A stretch of 64,000 nt of DNA, from contig JANQOZ010000125.1 of assembly GCA_028285525.1 (NCBI GenBank), positions 34,773 to 98,772 on the forward strand, in the 5' to 3' direction. The position numbers and the translations under genes were made by a program. The stretch is from Lysobacterales bacterium (GTDB lineage Bacteria > Pseudomonadota > Gammaproteobacteria > Xanthomonadales > SZUA-38). How positions within the stretch are numbered: position 1 is the first letter of the stretch; every line of letters starts with the position of its first letter. Positions 1 to 8,377 of the stretch are shown piece after piece. The notes beneath the pieces were generated by a model, which was not told the DNA's origin, ran no database searches, and saw nothing but the letters and a program-made list of their open reading frames with translations.

Positions 1-927
1 ACGCCCAGCCCGAACCAGGAGCAGCTGCTGAACGTGGAGCTCACGAGCTTTGCTGACGCGGCGGCTGAAGCGAACCCGGATACGCTGGTCACCAGCACCG
101 GCTACGAGCTCAAGCTGATCCGCCCAAGCGGCGTGTATCGCCTGGGCAGCCCGCGGCGGGAGCAGGGTCGGCGCTCCAACGAGTTTATCCGCCAGGTGCA
201 GCTGGAAAAGCCGTTTTATCTCGGCACGCGGGAAGTGACCAACCTGCAGTTCAAGGCGTTCAGCGCGAGCCACGACTCCGGCATTGCCAGCACCAACAGC
301 CTGAGCCTGAAGGATCAGCCGGTGGTGCGGATCAGCTGGGATCAGGCGGCACGCTTCTGCAACTGGCTCAGCGCCAAAGAAGGTCTACCCGCGGCCTACC
401 AGGAGCGTAACGGCGTCATGGTCCCGGTCACCCCGATGACCATCGGTTACCGGCTGCCCAGCGAGGCGGAGTGGGCCTATGCCGCCCGCTACGGCGGCGG
501 GTCTCAGTCGGCCCGGAAGTACCCGTGGGGTGAGCAGATGCCGCCGCCGGGCGCCGCCGGCAACTTTGCCGGCACGGAGTCCAGCGGTGAGGTAGAGCGA
601 GGGCTGTCGAACTATGCTGACGAATACCCCGTCAGTGCCCCGGTGGGGACCTACGGCAGCAGCGCGCTTGGGCTCTACGACCTGGGCGGCAACGTGCACG
701 AGTGGATTCACGACTATTACCTGATCAGCAGCAGCGGCCTCGGCAAAACGCCGCTCGACCCACTGGGCGCTGCCGAGGGCAGCAACCACGTGATCCGCGG
801 CTCGAGCTGGCGCAGCGGCAGCATCACGGAGCTGCGCCTGGCCTGGCGCGATCAGGGCTCCGGCGGCAAAGACGACATCGGCTTCCGGGTGGCGCGCTAC
901 ATCGACCAGGGCGGAGGAACGCCATGA
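1..927 (+). CDS. Formylglycine-generating enzyme (SUMF1/FGE-sulfatase fold) family protein, 5'-truncated by window edge
   Basis: Frame open from base 1; motifs YRLPSEAEWAYAAR, YPWG, GLYDLGGNVHEWIHDYY, VIRGSSWRSG, LRLAWRDQ..DDIGFRVARY typical of the FGE fold (PF03781-like). Confidence 0.88.
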   Translation, partial: TPSPNQEQLLNVELTSFADAAAEANPDTLVTSTGYELKLIRPSGVYRLGSPRREQGRRSNEFIRQVQLEKPFYLGTREVTNLQFKAFSASHDSGIASTNSLSLKDQPVVRISWDQAARFCNWLSAKEGLPAAYQERNGVMVPVTPMTIGYRLPSEAEWAYAARYGGGSQSARKYPWGEQMPPPGAAGNFAGTESSGEVERGLSNYADEYPVSAPVGTYGSSALGLYDLGGNVHEWIHDYYLISSSGLGKTPLDPLGAAEGSNHVIRGSSWRSGSITELRLAWRDQGSGGKDDIGFRVARYIDQGGGTP

Positions 928-1247
928 ACCAGAACACATTGAAGCTACTTCTCGCTTTGCTGCTCAGCCTTGGCCTTTTTGGGCCTGCGGCCGGTCAGGC
1001 TGACGATTCCGCCGACGGGTCGGAGACGGCTGAAGAGGCCACCGATCCGGCCGCCGAATTTGACCCGGCCATTTGCGATGAGCCGCCGGCGGAGGGGGAA
1101 ACCCTGCCGTCCGAATGCGCGGAGCTGGCGGGCGAAGGACCCCAAGATCAGGTCGACGCGGGGGAGATGCGCGCCACGATGCGCCGCTTTGTGCCCAGCG
1201 AACAAATCTCGGAAGACAGCTCAGTCGCGTTTCCCAACGACATCTGA
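924..1247 (+). CDS. Small secreted/lipidless hypothetical protein (107 aa) with N-terminal signal peptide
   Basis: ATG overlaps upstream stop (ATGA); MNQNTLKLLLALLLSLGLFGPAAGQA signal-like; acidic body; C-term FVPSEQISEDSSVAFPNDI. Confidence 0.75.
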   Translation: MNQNTLKLLLALLLSLGLFGPAAGQADDSADGSETAEEATDPAAEFDPAICDEPPAEGETLPSECAELAGEGPQDQVDAGEMRATMRRFVPSEQISEDSSVAFPNDI

Positions 1248-1308
1248 GCCGGCTTCGAGCCACGGTAAGTATTGATACCCAAGCGGTTTTTATAGGAATA
1301 AGATCAAC

Positions 1309-2136
1309 ATGGACGGTTCTGTCAGGACACCCACAACGATGAAAAAAGGTTTCCCGGTTGAGTTTGTGTTTCAGCTTTTTGCGCTGCTCGTCTCGGTGCT
1401 GATTGTGCACACCGTGTACGTCACGGTGGTACGGCCGGCAGCCGCAGAGGTGATGCAGGCGCAGGCGCAGGCGATTGCAGAAGACCCCAACTACGTGCCG
1501 GAGCGATCCGTCTACGTCCTGATCCGAGACTTCGAGCAGGAGGCCTGTTTTGTGCTGCTGTTCTGGGCGCTCGCGATCATGGCCTTTAAAGCCTATCGGG
1601 GTATGCGCGAGCGGCGGCTGCTGGAGCAGGTGCTCATGCCGGTCGGGGAGGGGATCAGTATCCTGCCCGAAGACACCCGCGAGTACTCTCGCCCGCTGCA
1701 GGCTTTGCCCGATCAGGAGCGCCGCTTTCTGCTGCCCAAGGTGCTGCTGACGGCGCTGCACCGCTTTCGCTCCACCCGCGACATCCAGAGCGTCGCCACC
1801 ACGGTGCGCGAGCTCTGTGAGCAGGAGGCCGAGCGCCTGGAGTCGGAGCTTTCCATGGTGCGCTACATCGCCTGGGCGATCCCCTCCATCGGGTTTATCG
1901 GCACCGTCCGAGGTATCGGTGAAGCGCTGGCGCAGGCTCATAAGGCGGTGGAGGGTGACATCACCGGCGTAACCGATTCGCTGGGTGTGGCCTTTAACTC
2001 AACGTTTATCGCGCTGGTCCTGAGCATCTTTCTGATGTTTCTCATGCACCAGCTCCAGCTGATGCAGGAGCGGCTGTCGCTCGACGCGCAGGACTACGCC
2101 GAAGAAAACCTCATCGGTAAGCTGCGTGAGTCCTAA
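1309..2136 (+). CDS. MotA/TolQ/ExbB proton channel family protein
   Basis: Multiple TM segments; IAWAIPSIGFIGTVRGIGEAL...VTDSLGVAFNSTFIALVLSIFLMFLMH resembles the TolQ/ExbB/MotA channel core. Confidence 0.85.
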   Translation: MDGSVRTPTTMKKGFPVEFVFQLFALLVSVLIVHTVYVTVVRPAAAEVMQAQAQAIAEDPNYVPERSVYVLIRDFEQEACFVLLFWALAIMAFKAYRGMRERRLLEQVLMPVGEGISILPEDTREYSRPLQALPDQERRFLLPKVLLTALHRFRSTRDIQSVATTVRELCEQEAERLESELSMVRYIAWAIPSIGFIGTVRGIGEALAQAHKAVEGDITGVTDSLGVAFNSTFIALVLSIFLMFLMHQLQLMQERLSLDAQDYAEENLIGKLRES

Positions 2137-2178
2137 GCCCGCCAACATGTTTGCCTTAAACCTGGAGGCGCGCTGCCC

Positions 2179-3561
2179 ATGATCGGCGTTGTTGAACTCA
2201 ACGACGCCGGCGTGCTGGTGGCGTCCGGCGGCAGCGAGCTGCTGGAGAGCCCGGGCTACCTGGCGTTCGAAGGCAAGAACATGCACGTCGGCGCCGCCGC
2301 CGCGCAGCGGGTGAAGCTCATACCAACGCAGACGCAGTACGCCTTCTGGGAGTACTTCGCGAGCGACACGCTGCCGACCGGCCAGCTGCCCCAGACGGGC
2401 CTGAAACACGCCGACCTGGCCTACCGTCATCTTGAGCGTCTGTGGAGCATCGTCGGCAAAGACCTTAAGCAGCTCGTGCTGTGCGTACCCGCCGACTGGG
2501 GCCGCGCGGAGCTGGGCCTGCTGCTCGGTATCTGCCAGACCCTCAAGATTCCTGTGCGTGCACTGGTGAACGTGGCGCTGGCCGCCAGCGCGGCGCCGCA
2601 GCCGGGCCGCACGCTGATGCACCTGGATCTCCACCTGCACCGGCTGGTGCTGAGCACGCTGGATCAAGGTCCCTGGCTGTCGCAGGCGGCGGTTGAGAGC
2701 ACCCGGGAGGTCGGCCTGCTGCGGCTGCTGGACGGCTGGGCGTTTGCCGCCGCCGGCGCGTTTGTCCAGGCCACCCGCTTTGACCCGCTGCATCAGGCGC
2801 AAACCGAGCAGCAGCTGTTCGATCGGCTGCCGGCCTGGCTGGCGGCGGCCAGCGGCAGTCGGCAGCTGTCGCTGAGCGTGGAGCACAACGGCAACACGGT
2901 TGAGGCTCGCGCGCCATCGCAGATTTTTCGCGACGCCGCTGAGCCGCTGTATCGCCGCATGGCGGAGTTTGTTGGATCGCACGTGGCCGGCGGTGACCCC
3001 GTATCGCTGGTGATCAGTCCGCGGCTTGCGGCCCTGCCGGGAGTCAGCGAGGAGCTGGCTGCGCTGCCGGACGTCGAGCTGATCCCGGGTGGGCGCCTCG
3101 ACTTTGCCGGCGTGCTGAACCGGCTTTACCTGCCGCGCGACGCCGGCCAGGGCGGCGCGGTCAACGTCACCCGGATCCCTTGGTTCAAGTCAGAAGAGCA
3201 GGCCAATCACCAGGCACCGGGCACAGCCCGCGCCTCGGCGCCCACTCACCTGCTACACGAGCACACCGCCTATCGGCTGGCCTCCGGGCAGCCGTTTGTG
3301 GTCGGTGCGGGCGTCCAGCAGAACGACGGGCTGAAGCTTGTGGGCGGCGGCGTGGGTGAGCGTCACTTCCGACTGCGTCAGGAGGGAGGCGGCTGGCTTC
3401 TCGAGGACCTGTCCGGCGGTGCAACCCGCATCAACGGCGAGGCGCTCGAGGGCCGCAGAGCGGTTGCCGCTGGCGACCGTATCCAGCTTGGAAACCCGGC
3501 GCAGGAGCTGATCCTGATCGCCGAGGCCGCAGCCGTGAGGTCTCCCAGTGCCGCGTCGTAA
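2179..3561 (+). CDS. Protein with degenerate actin/Hsp70-like N-terminal region and C-terminal FHA-like domain
   Basis: N-term IGVVELNDAG..., QLVLCVPADW...LKIPVRALVNVALAA, RTLMHLDLHLHRLVLS resemble Hsp70/actin phosphate/linker motifs; C-term FVVGAGVQQNDGLKLVGGGVGERHFRLRQEGGGWLLEDLSGGATRINGEAL..GDRIQLG is FHA-like. Confidence 0.7.
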   Translation: MIGVVELNDAGVLVASGGSELLESPGYLAFEGKNMHVGAAAAQRVKLIPTQTQYAFWEYFASDTLPTGQLPQTGLKHADLAYRHLERLWSIVGKDLKQLVLCVPADWGRAELGLLLGICQTLKIPVRALVNVALAASAAPQPGRTLMHLDLHLHRLVLSTLDQGPWLSQAAVESTREVGLLRLLDGWAFAAAGAFVQATRFDPLHQAQTEQQLFDRLPAWLAAASGSRQLSLSVEHNGNTVEARAPSQIFRDAAEPLYRRMAEFVGSHVAGGDPVSLVISPRLAALPGVSEELAALPDVELIPGGRLDFAGVLNRLYLPRDAGQGGAVNVTRIPWFKSEEQANHQAPGTARASAPTHLLHEHTAYRLASGQPFVVGAGVQQNDGLKLVGGGVGERHFRLRQEGGGWLLEDLSGGATRINGEALEGRRAVAAGDRIQLGNPAQELILIAEAAAVRSPSAAS

Positions 3562-4639
3562 GCGCGAATTCAACGCGTTCAACCTGTCGTTCCTGGACAT
3601 CATGTCCTGCGGGTTCGGCGCGGTGATCCTGTTTTTTGTGATCATCAACCACGCCCAGGACGAGCGGAACGACGACCTGACGGCGGACCTCTCCGGCGAG
3701 GTCAACCTGGTGGAGACTGAGCTTAAGCTCGAGAAGCTCAATCTGGCCAAGCTGCAGAACGCGCTGACCGAAGTCGAGGAGGAGATCGTGACGGCCCAGG
3801 GGGCGTCCGATCGCCTGCTCTCTGAGGTGGACGACACGGAGAAGGAGCTGTCGGAGCAGGACGCGGAGACCGCCGCCAAGCGCGAGCACATGAATCAGCT
3901 CATCACCGATCTGAAGGCGCTGGAAAAAGAGCGTGAGCGGCTGCAGCAGCTCGAAACCGAAGGCGGCGAGAGCGTGCGGACCTACGTCGGTGAGGGCGAC
4001 CGCCAGTACCTGACCGGCCTGCGCGTTGGCGGGCGGCGCATCGCCATATTTGTCGATGCCTCGGCCTCAATGCTGGACGAGACGATTGTGAACGTAATCC
4101 GGCGGCGCAACCTGCCGGACGAGCAAAAGCTGCGGGCGGACAAGTGGCAGCGCGTCGTGCGCACCGTGGACTGGATCACAACCCAGGTGCCTGAAAATGC
4201 CCAGTTTCAGGTCTACACCTTCAACACCAAGGCCACCCCGGCGCTGGAAGGCACCGACGGCCAGTGGCTGGACGTGGAGAAAGGTCGCCGCCTGGACGAG
4301 GCGGTGGACAAGGTTCGCAACATCATTCCGACCGGCGGCACGCGCCTCCATTCGGTGACGGAAACCATCAACAGAATGAACCCGCTGCCGGACAACGTGT
4401 TTCTGCTGGTGGACGGTCTGCCGACCCAGGGCTTGAACCCGGCGACCAAGCGGGGGACCGTGACGTCGCGTGAACGCGAGCGGTTTTTCTACGACGCCAC
4501 CGCCGACCTGCCCATCGGGGTGCCGGTGAACACGATCCTGTTTCCCATGGAGGGTGACCCGAAGGCCGCGAGCGGCTTCTGGCGCCTGGCAATACTCAGC
4601 GGCGGTTCGTTTATCACGCCGGCGAAGGACTGGCCGTGA
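3548..4639 (+). CDS. VWA domain-containing protein with N-terminal TolR/ExbD-like TM helix and coiled coil (VWA-1)
   Basis: N-term FNLSFLDIMSCGFGAVILFFVI TM; long E/K-rich coiled coil; MIDAS IFVDASASM. Confidence 0.85.
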   Translation: MPRRKREFNAFNLSFLDIMSCGFGAVILFFVIINHAQDERNDDLTADLSGEVNLVETELKLEKLNLAKLQNALTEVEEEIVTAQGASDRLLSEVDDTEKELSEQDAETAAKREHMNQLITDLKALEKERERLQQLETEGGESVRTYVGEGDRQYLTGLRVGGRRIAIFVDASASMLDETIVNVIRRRNLPDEQKLRADKWQRVVRTVDWITTQVPENAQFQVYTFNTKATPALEGTDGQWLDVEKGRRLDEAVDKVRNIIPTGGTRLHSVTETINRMNPLPDNVFLLVDGLPTQGLNPATKRGTVTSRERERFFYDATADLPIGVPVNTILFPMEGDPKAASGFWRLAILSGGSFITPAKDWP

Positions 4640-5634
4640 GCCGGCGTAAGCGCCCAGTTGAGCAGGTCAGCCTGTCGTTTCTCGACTGCATCTGCTGTGG
4701 CTTCGGCGCCATCATTCTGCTGCTGGTGATCGTAAAGACCGCTGAGCCGATGATCATCGAGGAAACCCGGGAGGACCTGAGCGGCCTGCTGGCCGACCTG
4801 CAGGAGCAGCTTGTGGAGATCCGCGGCGAGACCACGGTGCTCAACCGCGACCTACAGACCAAAGAAGAGCAGCTGTCGGAGGTGGAAGACAGCATCGCCC
4901 GGCTGCGCATGCTGCTGTCGACGCTGAAATCCGAGTTTGATTCATCATCCGACCAGAGTGACGCCATCACGGCCATCGAAAACCAGCTCAGCCGCGCCCG
5001 CCAGCAGCTCAACGACATGCAGCGCCGGCTGAACTATTCCCGGGCGCTTGAGGACACCACCGTGGGCGGCATCCCGGTGGACAGCGAATACGTGATCTTC
5101 GTGATCGATACCTCCGGCAGTATGCGCAACTTCGGCTGGGACCTGCTGCTGGACAAGATCATCGAAACGCTCGACGTGTACCCGGAAGTGAAGGGCATCC
5201 AGGTGTTGAACGACATGGGTGAATACATGTTCTCCCGCTACGCCGAGCGCTGGATCCCCGACTCGCCCGGACGCCGCAAGGCCATCATCGACCGGATGAA
5301 GACCTGGAGCGCGTTTTCCAACTCCAGCCCCGTCGAAGGCATCACCAAAGCCATTGCCCGCTTCTACAAGCCGGGCCAGAAGATCAGCATCTACGTCTTT
5401 GGCGACGACTTCTCGGGCCGCTCCATCGCCCGCGTGATCGAAACCATCGACAAGATCAACCGCGAGGACGCGGAGGGCAACCGTCTGGTGCGCATCCACA
5501 CGGTCGGCTTCCCGGTCTGGTTTACCGCGCCCCGCTCGCAGCAGGCCTCGGTTGAGCGCTTCGCCACGCTGATGCGGCTGCTGGCGGAAAAAAATGGCGG
5601 AACCTTTGTCGGATTGAATTCTCACCGACCGTAG
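4636..5634 (+). CDS. VWA domain-containing protein with N-terminal TolR/ExbD-like TM helix and coiled coil (VWA-2)
   Basis: N-term VSLSFLDCICCGFGAIILLLVI TM; coiled coil; MIDAS VIFVIDTSGSM; start overlaps stop of VWA-1 (GTGA). Confidence 0.87.
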   Translation: MSRRKRPVEQVSLSFLDCICCGFGAIILLLVIVKTAEPMIIEETREDLSGLLADLQEQLVEIRGETTVLNRDLQTKEEQLSEVEDSIARLRMLLSTLKSEFDSSSDQSDAITAIENQLSRARQQLNDMQRRLNYSRALEDTTVGGIPVDSEYVIFVIDTSGSMRNFGWDLLLDKIIETLDVYPEVKGIQVLNDMGEYMFSRYAERWIPDSPGRRKAIIDRMKTWSAFSNSSPVEGITKAIARFYKPGQKISIYVFGDDFSGRSIARVIETIDKINREDAEGNRLVRIHTVGFPVWFTAPRSQQASVERFATLMRLLAEKNGGTFVGLNSHRP

Positions 5635-5688
5635 TCCACGATACCGCCCTTTCTCACCGCGTTTTTATTCCAAACGGAGACTCACATC

Positions 5689-5967
5689 ATGAGCCGAGCA
5701 TCTGCGCGCCACATTCTGGTGGCCACCGAAGCTGACTGTCTGAACCTGAAAAGTGAAATCGAAGGCGGCGCTGACTTTGCCGATATCGCCCGCCAACACT
5801 CTAGCTGCCCGTCGGGCCAGCAGGGCGGCAATCTGGGCGAGTTCGGCCCCGGCCAGATGGTGCCGGAGTTTGACCAGGTGGTGTTCAGCGCGCCGGTTGG
5901 CGAGCTGCAGGGTCCGGTGAAGACCCAGTTTGGCTACCACCTGCTGGAAGTGACCGAGCGCTCTTAA
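5689..5967 (+). CDS. ppiC: Peptidylprolyl isomerase, parvulin type
   Basis: ARHILVATEADC...SCPSGQQGGNLGEFGPGQMVPEFDQVVFS..VKTQFGYHLLEV. Confidence 0.92.
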   Translation: MSRASARHILVATEADCLNLKSEIEGGADFADIARQHSSCPSGQQGGNLGEFGPGQMVPEFDQVVFSAPVGELQGPVKTQFGYHLLEVTERS

Positions 5968-6010
5968 GGCTTCGGGTTTGAGGGCGGGCTTACTCGCCCG
6001 CCCAACTCGT

Positions 6011-6640
6011 CTAAAGCGAGGCTGACGGCCTCGCCCCGATTTCGCTGTACCAGCGCTTCAGGTTCGCCTGGTCATCACCGGGCGTCATCTTGATTCGGCC
6101 GGCGAACTCCACCAAGCAGAATCCGGTGATGTCAGCGTAGGTAAAGTTATCGCCGGCAAGGTACGGCGTTTCCCCCAGCCGCTCGTTTAACGTCGCCATG
6201 AACGCCTCTGCCCGCAGGCGGCCGCGTTCCACCAGCTCGGGGATCTGCGCAAACGGCTGCGGCCCGGTGACGGACCGGTCAGCAAAAAACTTCGAGAAGT
6301 TGCGAAACGATTCAGCAACGGCGCTGTAACCTTCCAGCGTGCACCGATCGTTCCAGTTGGTCACCAGCGCCTTTTCTTTGGCGGTGGTGCCCAGCATAGG
6401 CGGCTCAGGGCAGATCTCCTCGAGATAAACCGCAATGGCGTTGTTTTCGGTCAGCGCCGTACCGTCGTCCAGCTCCAGTACGGGAATGGTGCAGGCCGGG
6501 TTGATGGCCCGAAACGCCGGTTCAAACTGCGCTTTTTTTCCCAGGTCGACCTCAACGGTCTCAATCTCGAGCCCCTTTTCGGCGATCAGCATACGGGCCC
6601 GGCGCGGGCTGGGGGCGTGGGCAAAGTCGTAAAACTTCAT
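6011..6640 (-). CDS. Glutathione S-transferase family protein
   Basis: MKFYDFAHAPSPRRARMLIAEKGLEIETVEVDL...CTIPVLELDDGTALTENNAIAVYLEE; C-term all-helical GST domain. Confidence 0.9.
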   Translation of the reverse strand: MKFYDFAHAPSPRRARMLIAEKGLEIETVEVDLGKKAQFEPAFRAINPACTIPVLELDDGTALTENNAIAVYLEEICPEPPMLGTTAKEKALVTNWNDRCTLEGYSAVAESFRNFSKFFADRSVTGPQPFAQIPELVERGRLRAEAFMATLNERLGETPYLAGDNFTYADITGFCLVEFAGRIKMTPGDDQANLKRWYSEIGARPSASL

Positions 6641-6713
6641 AGGGCAAAATCCTGTAAGTGTTGCTGGTTCGGTGAGTCGCGGGTCGGCCGCAATGATCCG
6701 GTGAATCGCCTCG

Positions 6714-7598
6714 CTACTGCTTCGGACTATAGTAGCGCGTGAGATAGGTGCAGAGGCCGTCCAGGCCGGGAAACAGCACCCGTTCGTTGATGTTGGACTG
6801 ATCGAGCTTGTCGCGCACCTCCCACTTCATCGCCGCGGGTATCACAATCTTGCGGCACACCGTCTCGGCGGGCGAAAACCACTGATCCATGGAAATGGTC
6901 GGGTCGGACATCACGGAAAACAGCCCCGACTGGTTGACGATCCGGGCATCCAGCGAGGGTGGTTCGATCCATACGACAAACGGATTGGCGCGCTGGGTGT
7001 CGAAGGCATCCAGCGTGTTGACCTCCTCGTGGAGCATGCGGGTGGTAAACACCCGGGCGCTCTCGCTGCGCAGGCGGCTCATGAGCTGTGATGACAGGTG
7101 CTGGTTGGTCGCCACAAAGTTCACGCACCAGATGGCGCCGTCCAGCTCAAATTTGTCGGTGTGGTCGGTGCAGAAATTCAGCGCCACGTAGGGTGAATAG
7201 GTCCAGTCCAGCAGCCGGGTGGGCAGGCCGTGGTGCTGCGCCAGCGCCAGCCAGTTCCAGATATAGGCTTCCTCGTTCATTTCCAGGTGCGCGTATTTCT
7301 GGAAGCTGCGCAGGATGTGGGGCTCGAGGCGCGCGTAGTCGCCGCCCAGGCGCATCAGGGTGGTCTCCAGCCCGTAGCTCGCATCCGAGATGCCGCGATA
7401 GGCAAAATTGGAGCGGTAGCGACCGATCTGCGGGTGGGGCGGCTCGTCGAACAGCACCTGGTTGAGATGCGCCCAGTTTTCTACCCGGATTTCTTCGATC
7501 GCCACGGAGCGTCCCTGCTGAGGAATTGGACGGTCGATTATAACGCCCGCGGCCCGCTGGTTGGCGGATCGCGCAGGCTCCGGGTAGAGTGCCGCCAT
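6714..7598 (-). CDS. FRG domain-containing protein (actual start may be internal, near VAIEEIRVENW)
   Basis: FAYRGISDASYGLETTLMR...WLALAQHHGLPTRLLDWTYSPYVALNFCTD is the FRG-domain signature. Confidence 0.85.
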   Translation of the reverse strand: MAALYPEPARSANQRAAGVIIDRPIPQQGRSVAIEEIRVENWAHLNQVLFDEPPHPQIGRYRSNFAYRGISDASYGLETTLMRLGGDYARLEPHILRSFQKYAHLEMNEEAYIWNWLALAQHHGLPTRLLDWTYSPYVALNFCTDHTDKFELDGAIWCVNFVATNQHLSSQLMSRLRSESARVFTTRMLHEEVNTLDAFDTQRANPFVVWIEPPSLDARIVNQSGLFSVMSDPTISMDQWFSPAETVCRKIVIPAAMKWEVRDKLDQSNINERVLFPGLDGLCTYLTRYYSPKQ

Positions 7599-7624
7599 CA
7601 GCCTCGACCGAGACTCTCATCAGC

Positions 7625-8344
7625 ATGAATACCACCACCGATTCGACCGCGTTTGTGATCGAACCACCGCCGCAGGCCTGGGTCCCGGTGGGACACGGAA
7701 ATGGGCGTTTCCCCGTGCGCCGCATCTACTGTGTCGGTCGAAACTACGCCGAGCATGCCCGCGAAATGGGCGGTGACGATCGCGATCCACCGTTCTTTTT
7801 TCAAAAGCCCGCTGACGCGATCCTGCACAGCGGTGGGGTGCTTCCGTATCCGCCCTTGACCGAGGAGCTGCATCACGAGGTGGAGCTGGTGCTGTCGCTC
7901 AAGGCCGGGGGCGGCGGCCTGTCTGCGGATGCCGCTGCGAATGCTGTGTTTGGACTGGCCGTCGGGATCGACTTCACCCGGCGCGATCTGCAGGCGGTGG
8001 CCAAGAAGGCCGGCAAACCCTGGGAGATCGGCAAAGCGTTTGACCACTCGGCGGCTATCGCGCCCCTGACGCCGCTGGGCGGCGAGCCGCTGCCCACCAG
8101 CGGCGAGATCTCGCTGTCGGTCAACGGGGAGGTCCGCCAGCAGGGCGACCTTCGCGACATGGTCTGGGGTTGCGTTGAGGTGATCCAGACGCTGTCGAAG
8201 CACTATCGCTTGGCGCCCGGCGACCTGATCTACACCGGCACTCCGGCGGGGGTTGGCCCGGTGGTCCGCGGCGATCGGGTCAGCGCAAACATTGCGGAGC
8301 TGTCGGAACTGTCCGTCACCATCGGCGAGCCGCTTTCGGACTGA
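7625..8344 (+). CDS. Fumarylacetoacetate hydrolase family protein
   Basis: RIYCVGRNYAEHAREMG...PFFFQKPADAI...LHHEVELVLSLK..GVDFTRRDLQ...GDLIYTGTPAGVGPV. Confidence 0.93.
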   Translation: MNTTTDSTAFVIEPPPQAWVPVGHGNGRFPVRRIYCVGRNYAEHAREMGGDDRDPPFFFQKPADAILHSGGVLPYPPLTEELHHEVELVLSLKAGGGGLSADAAANAVFGLAVGIDFTRRDLQAVAKKAGKPWEIGKAFDHSAAIAPLTPLGGEPLPTSGEISLSVNGEVRQQGDLRDMVWGCVEVIQTLSKHYRLAPGDLIYTGTPAGVGPVVRGDRVSANIAELSELSVTIGEPLSD

Positions 8345-8377
8345 GGCCGCCGGAAGTCTAAGGCTCCGCGCGGCCCA

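Noticed and set aside
1-927. Interpretation as sulfatase-maturation enzyme
   Set aside because: No Cys in the terminal GFRVARY motif and no sulfatase gene nearby.
6400-7600. Possible defence island around the FRG gene
   Set aside because: Neighbours are ordinary metabolic genes (GST, FAH hydrolase, thioesterase); no other defence genes seen.
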